The notes under the pieces were generated by a model that was given only the letters and a program-made list of their open reading frames with translations, made no database searches and was not told the origin of the DNA. From Candidatus Effluviviaceae Genus I sp. (GTDB lineage: Bacteria; Joyebacterota; Joyebacteria; Joyebacterales; Joyebacteraceae): 21,756 bases of DNA. The stretch lies in contig VGIX01000033.1 of assembly GCA_016867725.1 (NCBI GenBank), positions 1 to 21,756 on the forward strand, in the 5' to 3' direction. The position numbers were made by a program, and so were the translations under genes. This document shows, piece after piece, positions 1 through 8,400 of the stretch; the first letter of the stretch is position 1; each line of letters starts with the position of its first letter.

Positions 1-139
1 CGCTGATCCCGCCGACGAACGAGTGCATCGCGACGACCGACGCCACGCCGACGATGATGCCGAAGAGGGTGAGCCCCGAGCGCAGCTTGTGCGTCCGGAT
101 GGACGAGAGCCCTCCCAGCACGCTTTCGAGCAGGTTCAC
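1..139 (-). CDS. MacB-like ABC transporter permease, second copy (partial, 3' end off window)
   Basis: Only the first 46 codons are present; the gene runs off the window start. It begins with GTG at 139-137, preceded by a good GAGAGGAG ribosome site. The N-terminus (VNLLESVLGGLSSIRTHKLR, then a hydrophobic stretch containing GIIVGVASVV) closely matches that of the permease encoded just upstream (MNLFESF..., GIVLGVASVV). It is therefore a paralogous MacB/FtsX-type permease, with an N-terminal cytoplasmic amphipathic segment followed by TM1. It starts 13 bases after the stop of the first permease and is the last visible gene of the adaptor-ATPase-permease-permease operon. The pair may form a heterodimeric membrane unit served by one ATPase (inference). 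The rest of the protein cannot be judged. Confidence 0.85.
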   Translation of the reverse strand, partial: MNLLESVLGGLSSIRTHKLRSGLTLFGIIVGVASVVAMHSFVGGIS

Positions 140-152
140 GGGAGGCTCCTCT

Positions 153-1388
153 CTACTCGTACCTCAGGGCTTCGACCGGGTCGAGGCGGGCCGCCCTGAG
201 CGCGGGGAACACGCCGAAGACGAGGCCGACAGCCAGGGACGTCAGGAACGCGATCAGCGGGATGGAGGGCGCGAGCGCCGTGGGCATCCCGAGCAGCTTG
301 TCCACCGCGGCGGTCATGCCGAAGCCCACGACGAGCCCCACGGCGCCCCCGACCGAGGTCACCGCCACGGCCTCGACGAGGAAGTGCACGAACACGTCGC
401 GCGCCGACGCGCCGAGGGCCTTCCGGACGCCGATCTCGCGCACGCGTTCCGTGATCGACGAGAGCATGATGTTCGCGATGACCACGCCGCCCACGAAGAG
501 CGACACGAACGCCACGGCCCAGAACACGATGTTGAAGAACTGCTGCTGCTGCGCCTGCTGCTCGACGCCCTCCCGCTTCGAGTCGATCTCGAAGTCCTCG
601 ACGCCGTGTCTCCGCCGGAGGAGCGTTCTGACCTCACGCTCGAGCCTCGGCACGTCCTCGACCGTCCGGGCCGCGATCTCGAGCCCGCCGAGCCGGTCGC
701 TGACGGTGAACCGCTTGATCATGGTCGTGATCGGGATGTAGTGGCTCCGGTTGAACCACTCGAGGACGTTGCGGTCGCCCGGGCCGCCGCCTCCGCGGAA
801 GTAGAACTCCTTCTTCTCCATGAGCCCGACGACCGTGAACGGGATGCCCTCGATGCTGATCTTCTTCCCGATCGGATCCGCCGCGCCGAAGAGGTCCTCG
901 CGGTACGTCGGCCCCATGACGACCACGTTCGCGTGCGTCTCGCAGTCGATGTCCGTGATGAAGCGGCCGGTCGCGACCGGCATGTCGTCCGCGTACGGGT
1001 AGTGCGCGTTCGTGCCGAGGACTTTCATCCGGAACGTCCTGTCCCCCCAGGTCACCTGGAGGTACCGGACGATCTCCGGGTCCACGGTGAGGACGGAGGG
1101 GCACTCCTCCAGAATGGCCTGCGCGTCGCGGTAGGTGAGTCGTTCGGACGCGCGCTCCGCGGCCGTCATGACGACGCGGTCGCTTCTCGAGTCTGTGATG
1201 CGAAGCTCCCGGAGGCCTCCGAGCTCCTCGAAGAACGCGACGGTCTGCGCCTGGCCGCCGTGCATGAGCGAGAGCACCGTGACGACCGACGCGACGCCGA
1301 GCACGATGCCGACGGTCGTGATGACCGCGCGCGCCCTGTTGGCCGCCATGTCCTGCACGCCCGCCGAGAAGCTCTCGAAGAGGTTCAC
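153..1388 (-). CDS. MacB-like ABC transporter permease (MacB_PCD + FtsX domains)
   Basis: A 411-residue inner-membrane permease of the MacB/LolC/FtsX class, which couples cytoplasmic ATP hydrolysis to movement of substrates (peptides, macrolides, lipoproteins) in or across the envelope by mechanotransmission. TM1 lies at about residues 20-42, followed by a periplasmic MacB_PCD domain to about 280. Three C-terminal TM segments (about 285-310, 335-362, 375-398) flank the FtsX signature ITERVREIGVRKALGA and end in PALRAARLDPVEALRYE, the family's typical C-terminus. The start is GTG at 1388, which overlaps the TGA of the ATPase gene as GTGA, indicating translational coupling. A glutamine-rich patch (VEQQAQQQQF) sits just before TM2. 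The substrate cannot be predicted. Family assignment is firm; calling it MacB proper would be too specific. Confidence 0.93.
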   Translation of the reverse strand: MNLFESFSAGVQDMAANRARAVITTVGIVLGVASVVTVLSLMHGGQAQTVAFFEELGGLRELRITDSRSDRVVMTAAERASERLTYRDAQAILEECPSVLTVDPEIVRYLQVTWGDRTFRMKVLGTNAHYPYADDMPVATGRFITDIDCETHANVVVMGPTYREDLFGAADPIGKKISIEGIPFTVVGLMEKKEFYFRGGGGPGDRNVLEWFNRSHYIPITTMIKRFTVSDRLGGLEIAARTVEDVPRLEREVRTLLRRRHGVEDFEIDSKREGVEQQAQQQQFFNIVFWAVAFVSLFVGGVVIANIMLSSITERVREIGVRKALGASARDVFVHFLVEAVAVTSVGGAVGLVVGFGMTAAVDKLLGMPTALAPSIPLIAFLTSLAVGLVFGVFPALRAARLDPVEALRYE

Positions 1389-2065
1389 CGTCTGTCCTCG
1401 CGCGCCACGACGCCGTCCTCGAACTGCAGCACGCGGCGCGCGTGCGAGGCCACGCCGGCGTCGTGCGTGACGATCACGACGGTCTTGCCGCCCGCGCTCA
1501 GCGCGTCGAGGACGTCCATGATCTCACGGCCCGTCTTCGAGTCGAGGTTGCCGGTCGGTTCGTCGGCAAGGAGGATGGAGGGATCGCTGACGAGCGCCCT
1601 CGCGATGGCCGCGCGCTGGCGCTCGCCGCCCGAGAGCTCGTTCGGCCGGTGCCCGAGCCGGTGGGAGAGTCGCAGCGTTTCAAGCACCTCGATGGCACGC
1701 CGCCGCCGCTCGGCCCTCGTCACGGAGCCCCGGTAGAGGAGGGGAAGCGACACGTTGGCGACGACGTCGATCCTGGGGAGGAGGTTGAAGTTCTGGAAGA
1801 CGAACCCGATCTCCTTGTTCCTCACGCGGGCGAGGGCGGGTCCGGTGAGGCCGCCCACCTCGCGGTCGTGCAGCAGATACCTGCCCGACGTGGGCGTGTC
1901 GAGACACCCGAGGACGTGCATGAGCGTGGACTTCCCCGAACCCGACGGCCCCATGACCGCGACGTACTCGCCGTCGTCAATCGCCAGGGTCACGCCGCGC
2001 AGGGCCTGGACCTGCGCCGCCCCCAGCTCGTAGGTCTTCGTGAGCGCCTCCGTGCGGATCAGCAT
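1385..2065 (-). CDS. MacB/LolD-type ABC transporter ATP-binding protein
   Basis: A 226-residue nucleotide-binding subunit with all the motifs of the MacB/LolD branch. Walker A is GPSGSGKST (39-47) and the Q-loop is VFQNFNLLP around Q91. The ABC signature is LSGGERQR (144-151) and Walker B is ILLADEPTGNLD (164-175). The H-loop histidine is in VTHD (H201). The open frame extends upstream to 2170, but those extra 35 residues are arginine/serine-rich and do not resemble the family. The ATG at 2065 gives the usual MLIRTEALTKTYELG start. It lies 7 bases after the adaptor stop and overlaps the permease start by 4 bases, so adaptor, ATPase and permeases form one operon. It should energise one or both downstream permeases. 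Confidence 0.95.
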   Translation of the reverse strand: MLIRTEALTKTYELGAAQVQALRGVTLAIDDGEYVAVMGPSGSGKSTLMHVLGCLDTPTSGRYLLHDREVGGLTGPALARVRNKEIGFVFQNFNLLPRIDVVANVSLPLLYRGSVTRAERRRRAIEVLETLRLSHRLGHRPNELSGGERQRAAIARALVSDPSILLADEPTGNLDSKTGREIMDVLDALSAGGKTVVIVTHDAGVASHARRVLQFEDGVVAREDRR

Positions 2066-2072
2066 GGGCGCC

Positions 2073-3245
2073 TCATCCCCGCCGGCCGGCGGCCATGCGC
2101 TCGCGCCGGAGCTCGTCCTCGGTCTTCTGCTGGCCCTCGAGCGCCGGGTCGTAGAGCGCAACCTCCTCACCCTCGCTGAGTCCCGAGACGACCTCGACCA
2201 GGTCGATCGTGCTGATGCCCGTCCGGATCTCCCGCTCGACCGGCGCGTTCCCGCTCCCGTCGAACACGTACACCACGTGCCGGCCCTGCTTCCTGAACAC
2301 GGCCTCGACCGGGACCGTGAGCACGCCCTCCCGGTGGTCCCCCCGGATCTCGATGTTCGCCGTCATGCCTGGCCTCAGGCGCTCGTCGGAGTCCGTGACG
2401 TCGATCTCGATGTCGAAGATCTTGACGCCCTCCGCGCTGCGCGCCGCGGGGGCGATGTGCGTGATGACTCCGTGGTACTCGACATCGGGGTAGGCGTCCA
2501 CGTCGATGGCCACCGCCTGCCCGTTCCGTATCTTGCCGGCGTCCACCTCGTTCACGCCCGCCCTGATCTGCATGGCCGAGAGGTTGGCGATGGCCATGAG
2601 CGTCGAGCCGCTCGTGTACGAGAGCGCGCCCGACGTGACGATCTCGCCCTCCTCGATCTGGAGCTCGATGACGATGCCCGACGCGGGCGCGAGGATCTCG
2701 AGGAACTGCGCGGACTCGGCCTCGGGCTCCGTCGTGACGCCGTCCTCGGCGGCGAGTTTCATCTGCTCGAGCGCCGAGCGGTATTCGATCGTGGCGATGT
2801 CGAGGGCGTCCTTCGAGAGCTTGAGCGCCTCGTCGGAGATGTGGCCCGCCGAGTGGAGATTGACGTCGCGCTCGTGGTCCTGCCGCGCCCGGTCGAGGTC
2901 CACCCTCGCCCGGCCGTACCCGCTCTTGAGGGTGGCGACTGTGCGGGCCTGCGCCATGTCGGGCTCGACGACCGCCAGCACGCCGCCCTTGTTCACCCAC
3001 GCGCCCTCGCGGGCGACGAGCCGCGTGATCTTCCCGCTCACCTTGGACTTCACGAGGACCTTCGTCTTCGGTTGGATCTCGCCGACCTCGGCGAGCCTGA
3101 CCGCGACGTCGCCGACGGCGACCTTGGCGCGCCGCCCGTCCGGGGTCCCCGCGGCCTCCGCGCCGCGCCCGGTCCCGCCGCCGCACCCGGCGGCGAGCGC
3201 CGCGGCGGCGACGGCCGCGGCGATCCACATCGCGCTCCTTCTCAT
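2073..3245 (-). CDS. Efflux periplasmic adaptor lipoprotein (HlyD/MacA-like)
   Basis: A 390-residue membrane-fusion protein, first gene of the exporter operon. The ATG at 3245 has a strong GGGAGGAAGG site; the open frame continues far upstream but is a shadow of the divergent gene. The N-terminus is a lipoprotein signal: hydrophobic residues 7-18, lipobox LAAGC, lipidated Cys21. Next come a first lipoyl-like half (LVKSKVSGKITRLVAREGAWVNKGG style, about 64-90), a helical hairpin (about 95-170), the second lipoyl half (ILAPASGIVIELQIEEGEIV), a beta-barrel and a membrane-proximal domain ending in a charged tail. The family bridges an inner-membrane pump to an outer-membrane channel; none is encoded here. 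The lipid anchor may replace the usual N-terminal TM helix. A MacA-like role is inferred from the adjacent MacB-type genes. Confidence 0.92.
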   Translation of the reverse strand: MRRSAMWIAAAVAAAALAAGCGGGTGRGAEAAGTPDGRRAKVAVGDVAVRLAEVGEIQPKTKVLVKSKVSGKITRLVAREGAWVNKGGVLAVVEPDMAQARTVATLKSGYGRARVDLDRARQDHERDVNLHSAGHISDEALKLSKDALDIATIEYRSALEQMKLAAEDGVTTEPEAESAQFLEILAPASGIVIELQIEEGEIVTSGALSYTSGSTLMAIANLSAMQIRAGVNEVDAGKIRNGQAVAIDVDAYPDVEYHGVITHIAPAARSAEGVKIFDIEIDVTDSDERLRPGMTANIEIRGDHREGVLTVPVEAVFRKQGRHVVYVFDGSGNAPVEREIRTGISTIDLVEVVSGLSEGEEVALYDPALEGQQKTEDELRRERMAAGRRG

Positions 3246-3291
3246 GCCCTTCCTCCCGGCCTGTCGCCGCGTCGCCCGAGGCTCCGCGGCC

Positions 3292-3320
3292 AGTGTATGC
3301 GTCGAGTGTGACCCCCACAA
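3292..3320 (-). promoter_or_regulatory. Candidate sigma70-type promoter for the exporter operon
   Basis: On the minus strand, TTGTGG (3320-3315) and TACACT (3297-3292) are separated by 17 bases, 47 bases before the adaptor ATG. Each box matches the consensus only partly (3/6 and 4/6), so this is a weak call. It is the best-spaced pair seen in the divergent spacer. Confidence 0.3.
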
Positions 3321-3388
3321 GCCCGTTTCGGTTGCCGGCCGCTGCGTTGCCCGCCGCGCTGACCGTAGCGCGGAGCGTGCCGCGGACC

Positions 3389-3418
3389 TTGGCGCGGGCC
3401 TCCGCGCCGATGTATACT
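3389..3418 (+). promoter_or_regulatory. Candidate sigma70-type promoter for the ABC-F gene
   Basis: TTGGCG (3389-3394) and TATACT (3413-3418) are separated by 18 bases. The -10 box is preceded directly by TG and is one of the few AT-rich hexamers in this GC-rich spacer. Transcription would start near 3425, giving a leader of about 55 bases before the GTG at 3481. Confidence 0.5.
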
Positions 3419-3468
3419 CGCTCCTCAGGCCGCGGACGGCGGAGAACCGTTCGCGGTCCATGGCGACT

Positions 3469-3475
3469 GGGAGGG
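3469..3475 (+). promoter_or_regulatory. Ribosome binding site that decides the ABC-F start
   Basis: GGGAGGG lies 5 bases before the GTG at 3481, an ideal distance. The in-frame ATG at 3460 has no comparable site upstream, so GTG 3481 (protein beginning MVQIENV) is preferred. Confidence 0.6.
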
Positions 3476-3480
3476 CTTCC

Positions 3481-5445
3481 GTGGTCCAGATCGAGAACGT
3501 CGCGGTGTCCTTCGCGGGCAAGCCGCTCTTCCGCAACGTGAACTGGCGGATCGGCGACGAAGACCGCGTGGGGCTTGTCGGGCCCAACGGCTGCGGCAAG
3601 ACGACGCTCCTCCGGCTGATCCGCGGCGACGTCCATCCTGACGAGGGGACCATCTCCGCCTCCCGCAAGACGACGTACGGATACCTCCCGCAGGAGGAAC
3701 TCACCCTCAGGGGGCGGACTCTCTTCGACGAGGCCGTGTCGGTCTTCGGCCGCCTGTCCGTCATCGAGACGAGGATGCGCGAGCTCGAGCACCTCATGGC
3801 CGAGATCCCGCCCGAGGGGCCCGAGCACGACCGCGTCATGCGTGAGTACTCCGAGCTCCACCACGAGTTCGAGGCGAAGGACGGGTTCACGATCGACTCC
3901 AGGGTCGCCGAGGTGCTCTCGGGGCTCGGGTTCGCGGTCTCCGATCACGGGAGGATGACCGAGGAGTTCAGCGGCGGGTGGCAGATGCGCATCGCGCTCG
4001 CCAAGCTCCTCCTCAAGCAGCCGAACGTCCTGCTCCTCGACGAGCCGACGAACCACCTCGACCTCGAGTCCATCATCTGGCTCGAGGAGTACCTGAGATC
4101 GTACCCCGGCGCCGTCGTTCTCGTGTCGCACGACCGCACGTTCCTCGACAAGGTCGTGGGCCGCATCAGCGAGGTCTGGTCCGACGGGCTCGTGGACTAC
4201 TACGGCGGCTACTCGGCGTACCGCGAGCAGCGGGAGAAGCGCCGCGAGACGCTCCTCTCGACGCGCAACCAGCAGGAGAAGCGCATTGCTCAGATCCAGC
4301 GCTTCATCGACAAGCACCGCGCCGACAAGTTCCAGGCCGCGATGGTGCAGAGCCGCATCAGGATGCTCGAGAAGATCGAGCTCGTCGAGGTGCCGCGCGA
4401 CCGGAAGGGCATCCACTTCGAGTTCCCGCAGCCGCCGCGCGCCGCGTCCGTGCCCATGTCGGTCCGCGGCCTCTCGAAGCGCTACGGCGACACGGTCGTC
4501 TTCGACGGGATCGACTTCGACGTGTCGCGCGGCGACCGTGTGGCGGTGGTCGGCGTCAACGGCGCGGGGAAGTCCACGCTGCTCAACGTCATGGCCGGCC
4601 GGACGCCGCACCAGGGCGGCGAGGTCAAGCTCGGCAACAACGTCACGATCGAGTACTTCGGTCAGGACCCCGGACAGACGCTCAACAAGTCGAGGACCAT
4701 CCTCGCGGAGCTCGAGTCCGTCGCGCCGAACGACATGCGGCCGCGGCTGCGGAATCTCCTCGGCGCGTTCCTGTTCTCGGGCGACGACGTCGAGAAGCGC
4801 GTCGGCGTGCTCTCCGGCGGAGAGAAGAGCCGGCTCGCGATCGCGAAGATGCTCCTGCGGCCCGCCAACCTCCTGCTCCTCGACGAGCCGACGAACCACC
4901 TCGACGTGTCGGCGCGCGAGGTGCTGGAGGACGCGCTCGCGCAGTACACCGGCACCGTCTGTCTCGTGTCCCACGACCGCGCCTTCATGGACCGTCTCGC
5001 GACGAAGGTCCTCGAGATCGACCGCGGCCGGCTGAGGCTCTTCCACGGCAACTACAGCGACTACCTGTACGCCAAGGAGCGTGAGAAGGCCGAGCGGTCG
5101 GGCAGCCCCGCGCCGACCGCGCCCCGACCGCGGGCCGGGAGCGACGACGGCGCGGCGGGGCCGAAGCCGAGGCGCAGCGGTCCGAAGAGCAAGGACCAGA
5201 AGCGGAAGGAAGCGGAGGCGCGCAGGGGCCTCTCCGCGGAGGAGCGCCGCCGGCGGGACACGCGACGCCAGATCATGGACGACATCTCGAAGGGCGAGAA
5301 GAGGCTCGAGGAGCTCAGGCTCGAGCTTGCGGACCCCGCGGTCTATGCGAGCGGTCAGCGGGCGAAGAAGCTCGTCGGAGAACAGCGAACCCTGCAGTCG
5401 AAGGTGGACCGCCTCTACGAACGATGGGCGGAGCTGGAGGGCTGA
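3481..5445 (+). CDS. ABC-F family ATP-binding protein
   Basis: A 654-residue cytoplasmic protein with two ABC ATPase domains in one chain and no membrane segment, the hallmark of ABC-F. These proteins bind the ribosomal E site to rescue stalled translation or protect against ribosome-targeting antibiotics. Domain 1 has Walker A GPNGCGKTT (about 34-42), signature FSGGWQMR (about 163-170) and Walker B VLLLDEPTNHLD. The inter-domain arm is helical and charged (about 235-315). Domain 2 has GVNGAGKST (about 358), LSGGEKSR (about 442) and LLLLDEPTNHLD. A proline/lysine/arginine-rich linker and a C-terminal coiled coil (about 570-654) follow, as in the Uup/YheS/ABCF3-like groups. The start is GTG 3481 by its ribosome site; ATG 3460 is the alternative. 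It is divergent from the MacAB-like operon and convergent with the C25 peptidase gene. Confidence 0.95.
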   Translation: MVQIENVAVSFAGKPLFRNVNWRIGDEDRVGLVGPNGCGKTTLLRLIRGDVHPDEGTISASRKTTYGYLPQEELTLRGRTLFDEAVSVFGRLSVIETRMRELEHLMAEIPPEGPEHDRVMREYSELHHEFEAKDGFTIDSRVAEVLSGLGFAVSDHGRMTEEFSGGWQMRIALAKLLLKQPNVLLLDEPTNHLDLESIIWLEEYLRSYPGAVVLVSHDRTFLDKVVGRISEVWSDGLVDYYGGYSAYREQREKRRETLLSTRNQQEKRIAQIQRFIDKHRADKFQAAMVQSRIRMLEKIELVEVPRDRKGIHFEFPQPPRAASVPMSVRGLSKRYGDTVVFDGIDFDVSRGDRVAVVGVNGAGKSTLLNVMAGRTPHQGGEVKLGNNVTIEYFGQDPGQTLNKSRTILAELESVAPNDMRPRLRNLLGAFLFSGDDVEKRVGVLSGGEKSRLAIAKMLLRPANLLLLDEPTNHLDVSAREVLEDALAQYTGTVCLVSHDRAFMDRLATKVLEIDRGRLRLFHGNYSDYLYAKEREKAERSGSPAPTAPRPRAGSDDGAAGPKPRRSGPKSKDQKRKEAEARRGLSAEERRRRDTRRQIMDDISKGEKRLEELRLELADPAVYASGQRAKKLVGEQRTLQSKVDRLYERWAELEG

Positions 5446-5488
5446 CCCCGCGCCCCGCCCATCGCCTTCCCGCGTGACGTCACGGACG

Positions 5489-8400
5489 TCACTTGAGGAT
5501 CGTCATCTTCTTCACGTCGGACCAGCCGTCGACCGTCAGACGGCAGAAGTACACGCCGGACGACACGCGGTCGCCCCGCGCGTCGCGGCCGTCCCACCGC
5601 GCCTCGTGGCGCCCCGCCGGTGCAGGACCGTCGGCGAGCACCGTGACGAGCCTGCCCGCCACGTCGTACACGGCGAGCCTCACGCGCGCGCCGTCCGCGC
5701 CCACCGCGTAGCGGATGGTCGTCGTCGGGTTGAACGGGTTCGGCGCGTTCTGCTCGAGCCCGTGCGGCCGCGCGACCGGAGCCTCGGCGACGCCGCTGGT
5801 CCCGATGAGCCCGAGGTCGGCGAGGATCCGCCGCACGTACTCGGTGCGCGTCGAGGGATACGCCGCGTCCGTCATGCCGCCGAGGAGCACCGGGACCATG
5901 TAGAGCCTGGCGCCGGTTCCCGGAGGCGCGTACACCGTACCGCGGCCGTTCGAAGCCTGGTCGCTCCAGAGCCGTGACGCGCCCGGGCTTCCGTCCGGCG
6001 TGACGCGCCCCACCATCTGGTCCGGCCAGCCCTTGTAGTCGTAGGCGAAGCTCTGGCCGTCCGCCACCTGCCCGGGCTCGCCCATGATCGAGGCGACGTT
6101 CCCGATGCTCCGACCCGACCCTGCCGCGTGGACCGCATGGAACCTGCTCCACAGCTCCCTGCTCGCGGGCGTGCCGTTGACGTAGTACGTCCCCCCGAAG
6201 TTCGGCTCCTCGACGTACACGCTGCCACCCGCGTCGATGGAGGCCGTCAGGGCGCCGATCTCGTCGGCGGTCATCGGGACGTTCACGCCGCCCTGGCCCG
6301 CGTACTGGATGACGCCGCCGAGGTACACGATGAGCTCGAACGGAGCGAGGTTCGACGGCAGCGTCTTCGTGACCACGTACAGCTCTCCGATCGCGTCGAG
6401 CGCCTGGATCCAGGGCGCCTCGCACCCGTCCGCGGCGGTGAAGTCGTCGTTGACCCCGTCGAAGGGCGTGTCGCCGTCGTCGGCGTCCCACACGAGGATC
6501 CGCGCGTTCTGGCTGGCCGCGATCGGCCCGCGCGCGGCCACGACGGGGTCCTCGTTCCCCGAGAGGTCGAGCGCCGTCACGGCGTACCAGTACGGGACGC
6601 CCTCCGCGACGCCGGTGTCCGTCCACGAGGTCTCGTCGGGCGGCAGGATCGCGCCGGTGACGGGCGTCATCCCCGCGACGCTCGTGAGCGCCGTCTCGCT
6701 CCGGTAGATCCTGTAGCACGCGAAGTCCGCGGGCGGCTCGTACCCCGCCCACGAGAGCTCGAGCACGCCGCCCGTGTCGAACGGGTCGGACACGACGAGC
6801 TGCGCGACGCGCGCCGGCGGCTCCGTGTCCGCTGGCCGGTCGACCGCCTGGATCGTCCTGACGAGCGCGAGGATCCCCTGTCCCGTCACGGTCATCGTCA
6901 TGGGGCCCTCGGCCGACGGGGCGGGCAGCAGCCACGCGACGCCGTCCTGTCCCGCCGTTGCCGTCACGGACACGCCCGATCCGGACAGGTGCACGATGGC
7001 GCCGCCGACGGGCGCGCCGCCCCGCGACACCGTCGCGACGAACGGATGCTCGCCGAGCGGGACCGACGCGACGTGGTTCACGGTCGCCGCGACCGGCTCC
7101 TGCGTCCAGATGGTCATCTCGGGGTCGCCCAGGAGGTTGAGCTCGTACAGGCAGTACCTGTAGTAGTCGTTCGTCCTCGCGAGCCCCACGAGCGCGTCCT
7201 TGTGCGCGGCGTGGGTCATGCCGATCCGATCAACGCCCTCGTTGAAGAGCTGCCGGAAGAACTCGCGGTCGAACTCGTCGGACGTTCCTCCGCCGGGATT
7301 GCCCGGGGAGCCCCAGCCGTACCGGCTGTTGCCGACGAACGCCACGCCGCCGCGGGCGGCGTGCACCCAGTGCTCGGCGATTGCGTCGTAGTCGATGGCC
7401 GCGGCCCAGCACCCGATGGAGTAGAAGATGCCGTAGCGGGAGACGTTGGTGAGGTTGTCGAAGTCCGAGGAGTAGAGCGAGCTCGAGCCGATGCTCATCA
7501 CGTTCCAGTTGGCGTGGCCCACGTGGTTCACGATGTTCCGGCCCGCGTTGAGTTCGGAGATCGTCCTGGACTTCGTCAGGAGACCGTTGGTCTGGTACAG
7601 CTTCGAGATGGGATCGAACCGCTCCGGGACCGACTCGTCGTCGATCATGTCCTTGCAGATGCCGCCGTCGGTGTAGGGCGACGTCCAGAGGACCTCGGCG
7701 AGGAAAAGCGCTCTCGTCTGGTAGTCCGTGGCGGGCGCAGCGGCGCCCGACGCGCCCTGGTACGTGAGCGTCTTGCTGACGAACCGGGTCGCCTCGGTCG
7801 TGTTGTCCACCGGGGCGCGGCCCACGAACACGTCGGCGTACATGTCCACGTTGTCGTGCCAGACCTCTCCCCACGTGCCGTCGCCGTCGGCGTTCCACGT
7901 CCCGTCGAGATCGGAGTAGTAGAGATCGCACCTCAGATCGTCCTCGCCGGGTGTTCCCTGTCCCGATGTCATCGCGTACGCGATGCGCGCGGGCACGACG
8001 TTGGTGTCGCCGCCGAGGAGCACCCACTGGGTCCCGTGGTTCTCGTAGTGGTCGATGATGCAGTTCCTGATGCGTTCCTGGTTGTCCACGCCGCCGTAGT
8101 TGGCGTAGACCCAGGTCGTCGTGAGGACCTGCGCGGGGATGCCCTTCTGCGTCTTCCAGTCCGCGAGCGGCTGGAAGGTCGAGGCGAGCGACGAGCTCGT
8201 GATGATGAGGTACTCCGCGTCGCCGCTTCGGCCGCCTGCGCGCATCGCCGGCGCGGGAGAGACGTCGGCGGGATTGACGACCATGCGGCGGAGTCTCTCG
8301 ACGGCCGCGCCGTCCTTGAGCGGTCGTCGCGGCTCCCTGTCCGTGTCCGGCGCGAGCGTGAGCGTGACGCGCACGGACTCGCACAGCGTGAGCCGGCCCT

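Noticed and set aside
54-1736. 560-codon plus-strand frame across the permease and ATPase genes
   Set aside because: It is antisense to genes with clear ABC motifs, has composition typical of a mirror frame, and has no ribosome site.
3315-3331. Third GAAAC in an intergenic region (minus strand, CCGAAACGGG)
   Set aside because: No GTC or CGT lies at 17-18 bases downstream, so it does not extend the putative ECF promoter set.
2167-5046. 959-codon open frame on the minus strand opposite the ABC-F and adaptor genes
   Set aside because: It is rich in Arg, Asp, Glu, His and Val with no domain, and lies antisense to the motif-complete ABC-F gene and out of frame over the adaptor gene. Long mirror frames are expected in GC-rich DNA.
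5474-5483. Perfect 10-base palindrome GTGACGTCAC between convergent genes, with ACGTCAC repeated at 5486-5492
   Set aside because: It is too short and lacks a T-tract to be a bidirectional terminator. It could be an operator, but it sits between two 3' ends where none is expected.
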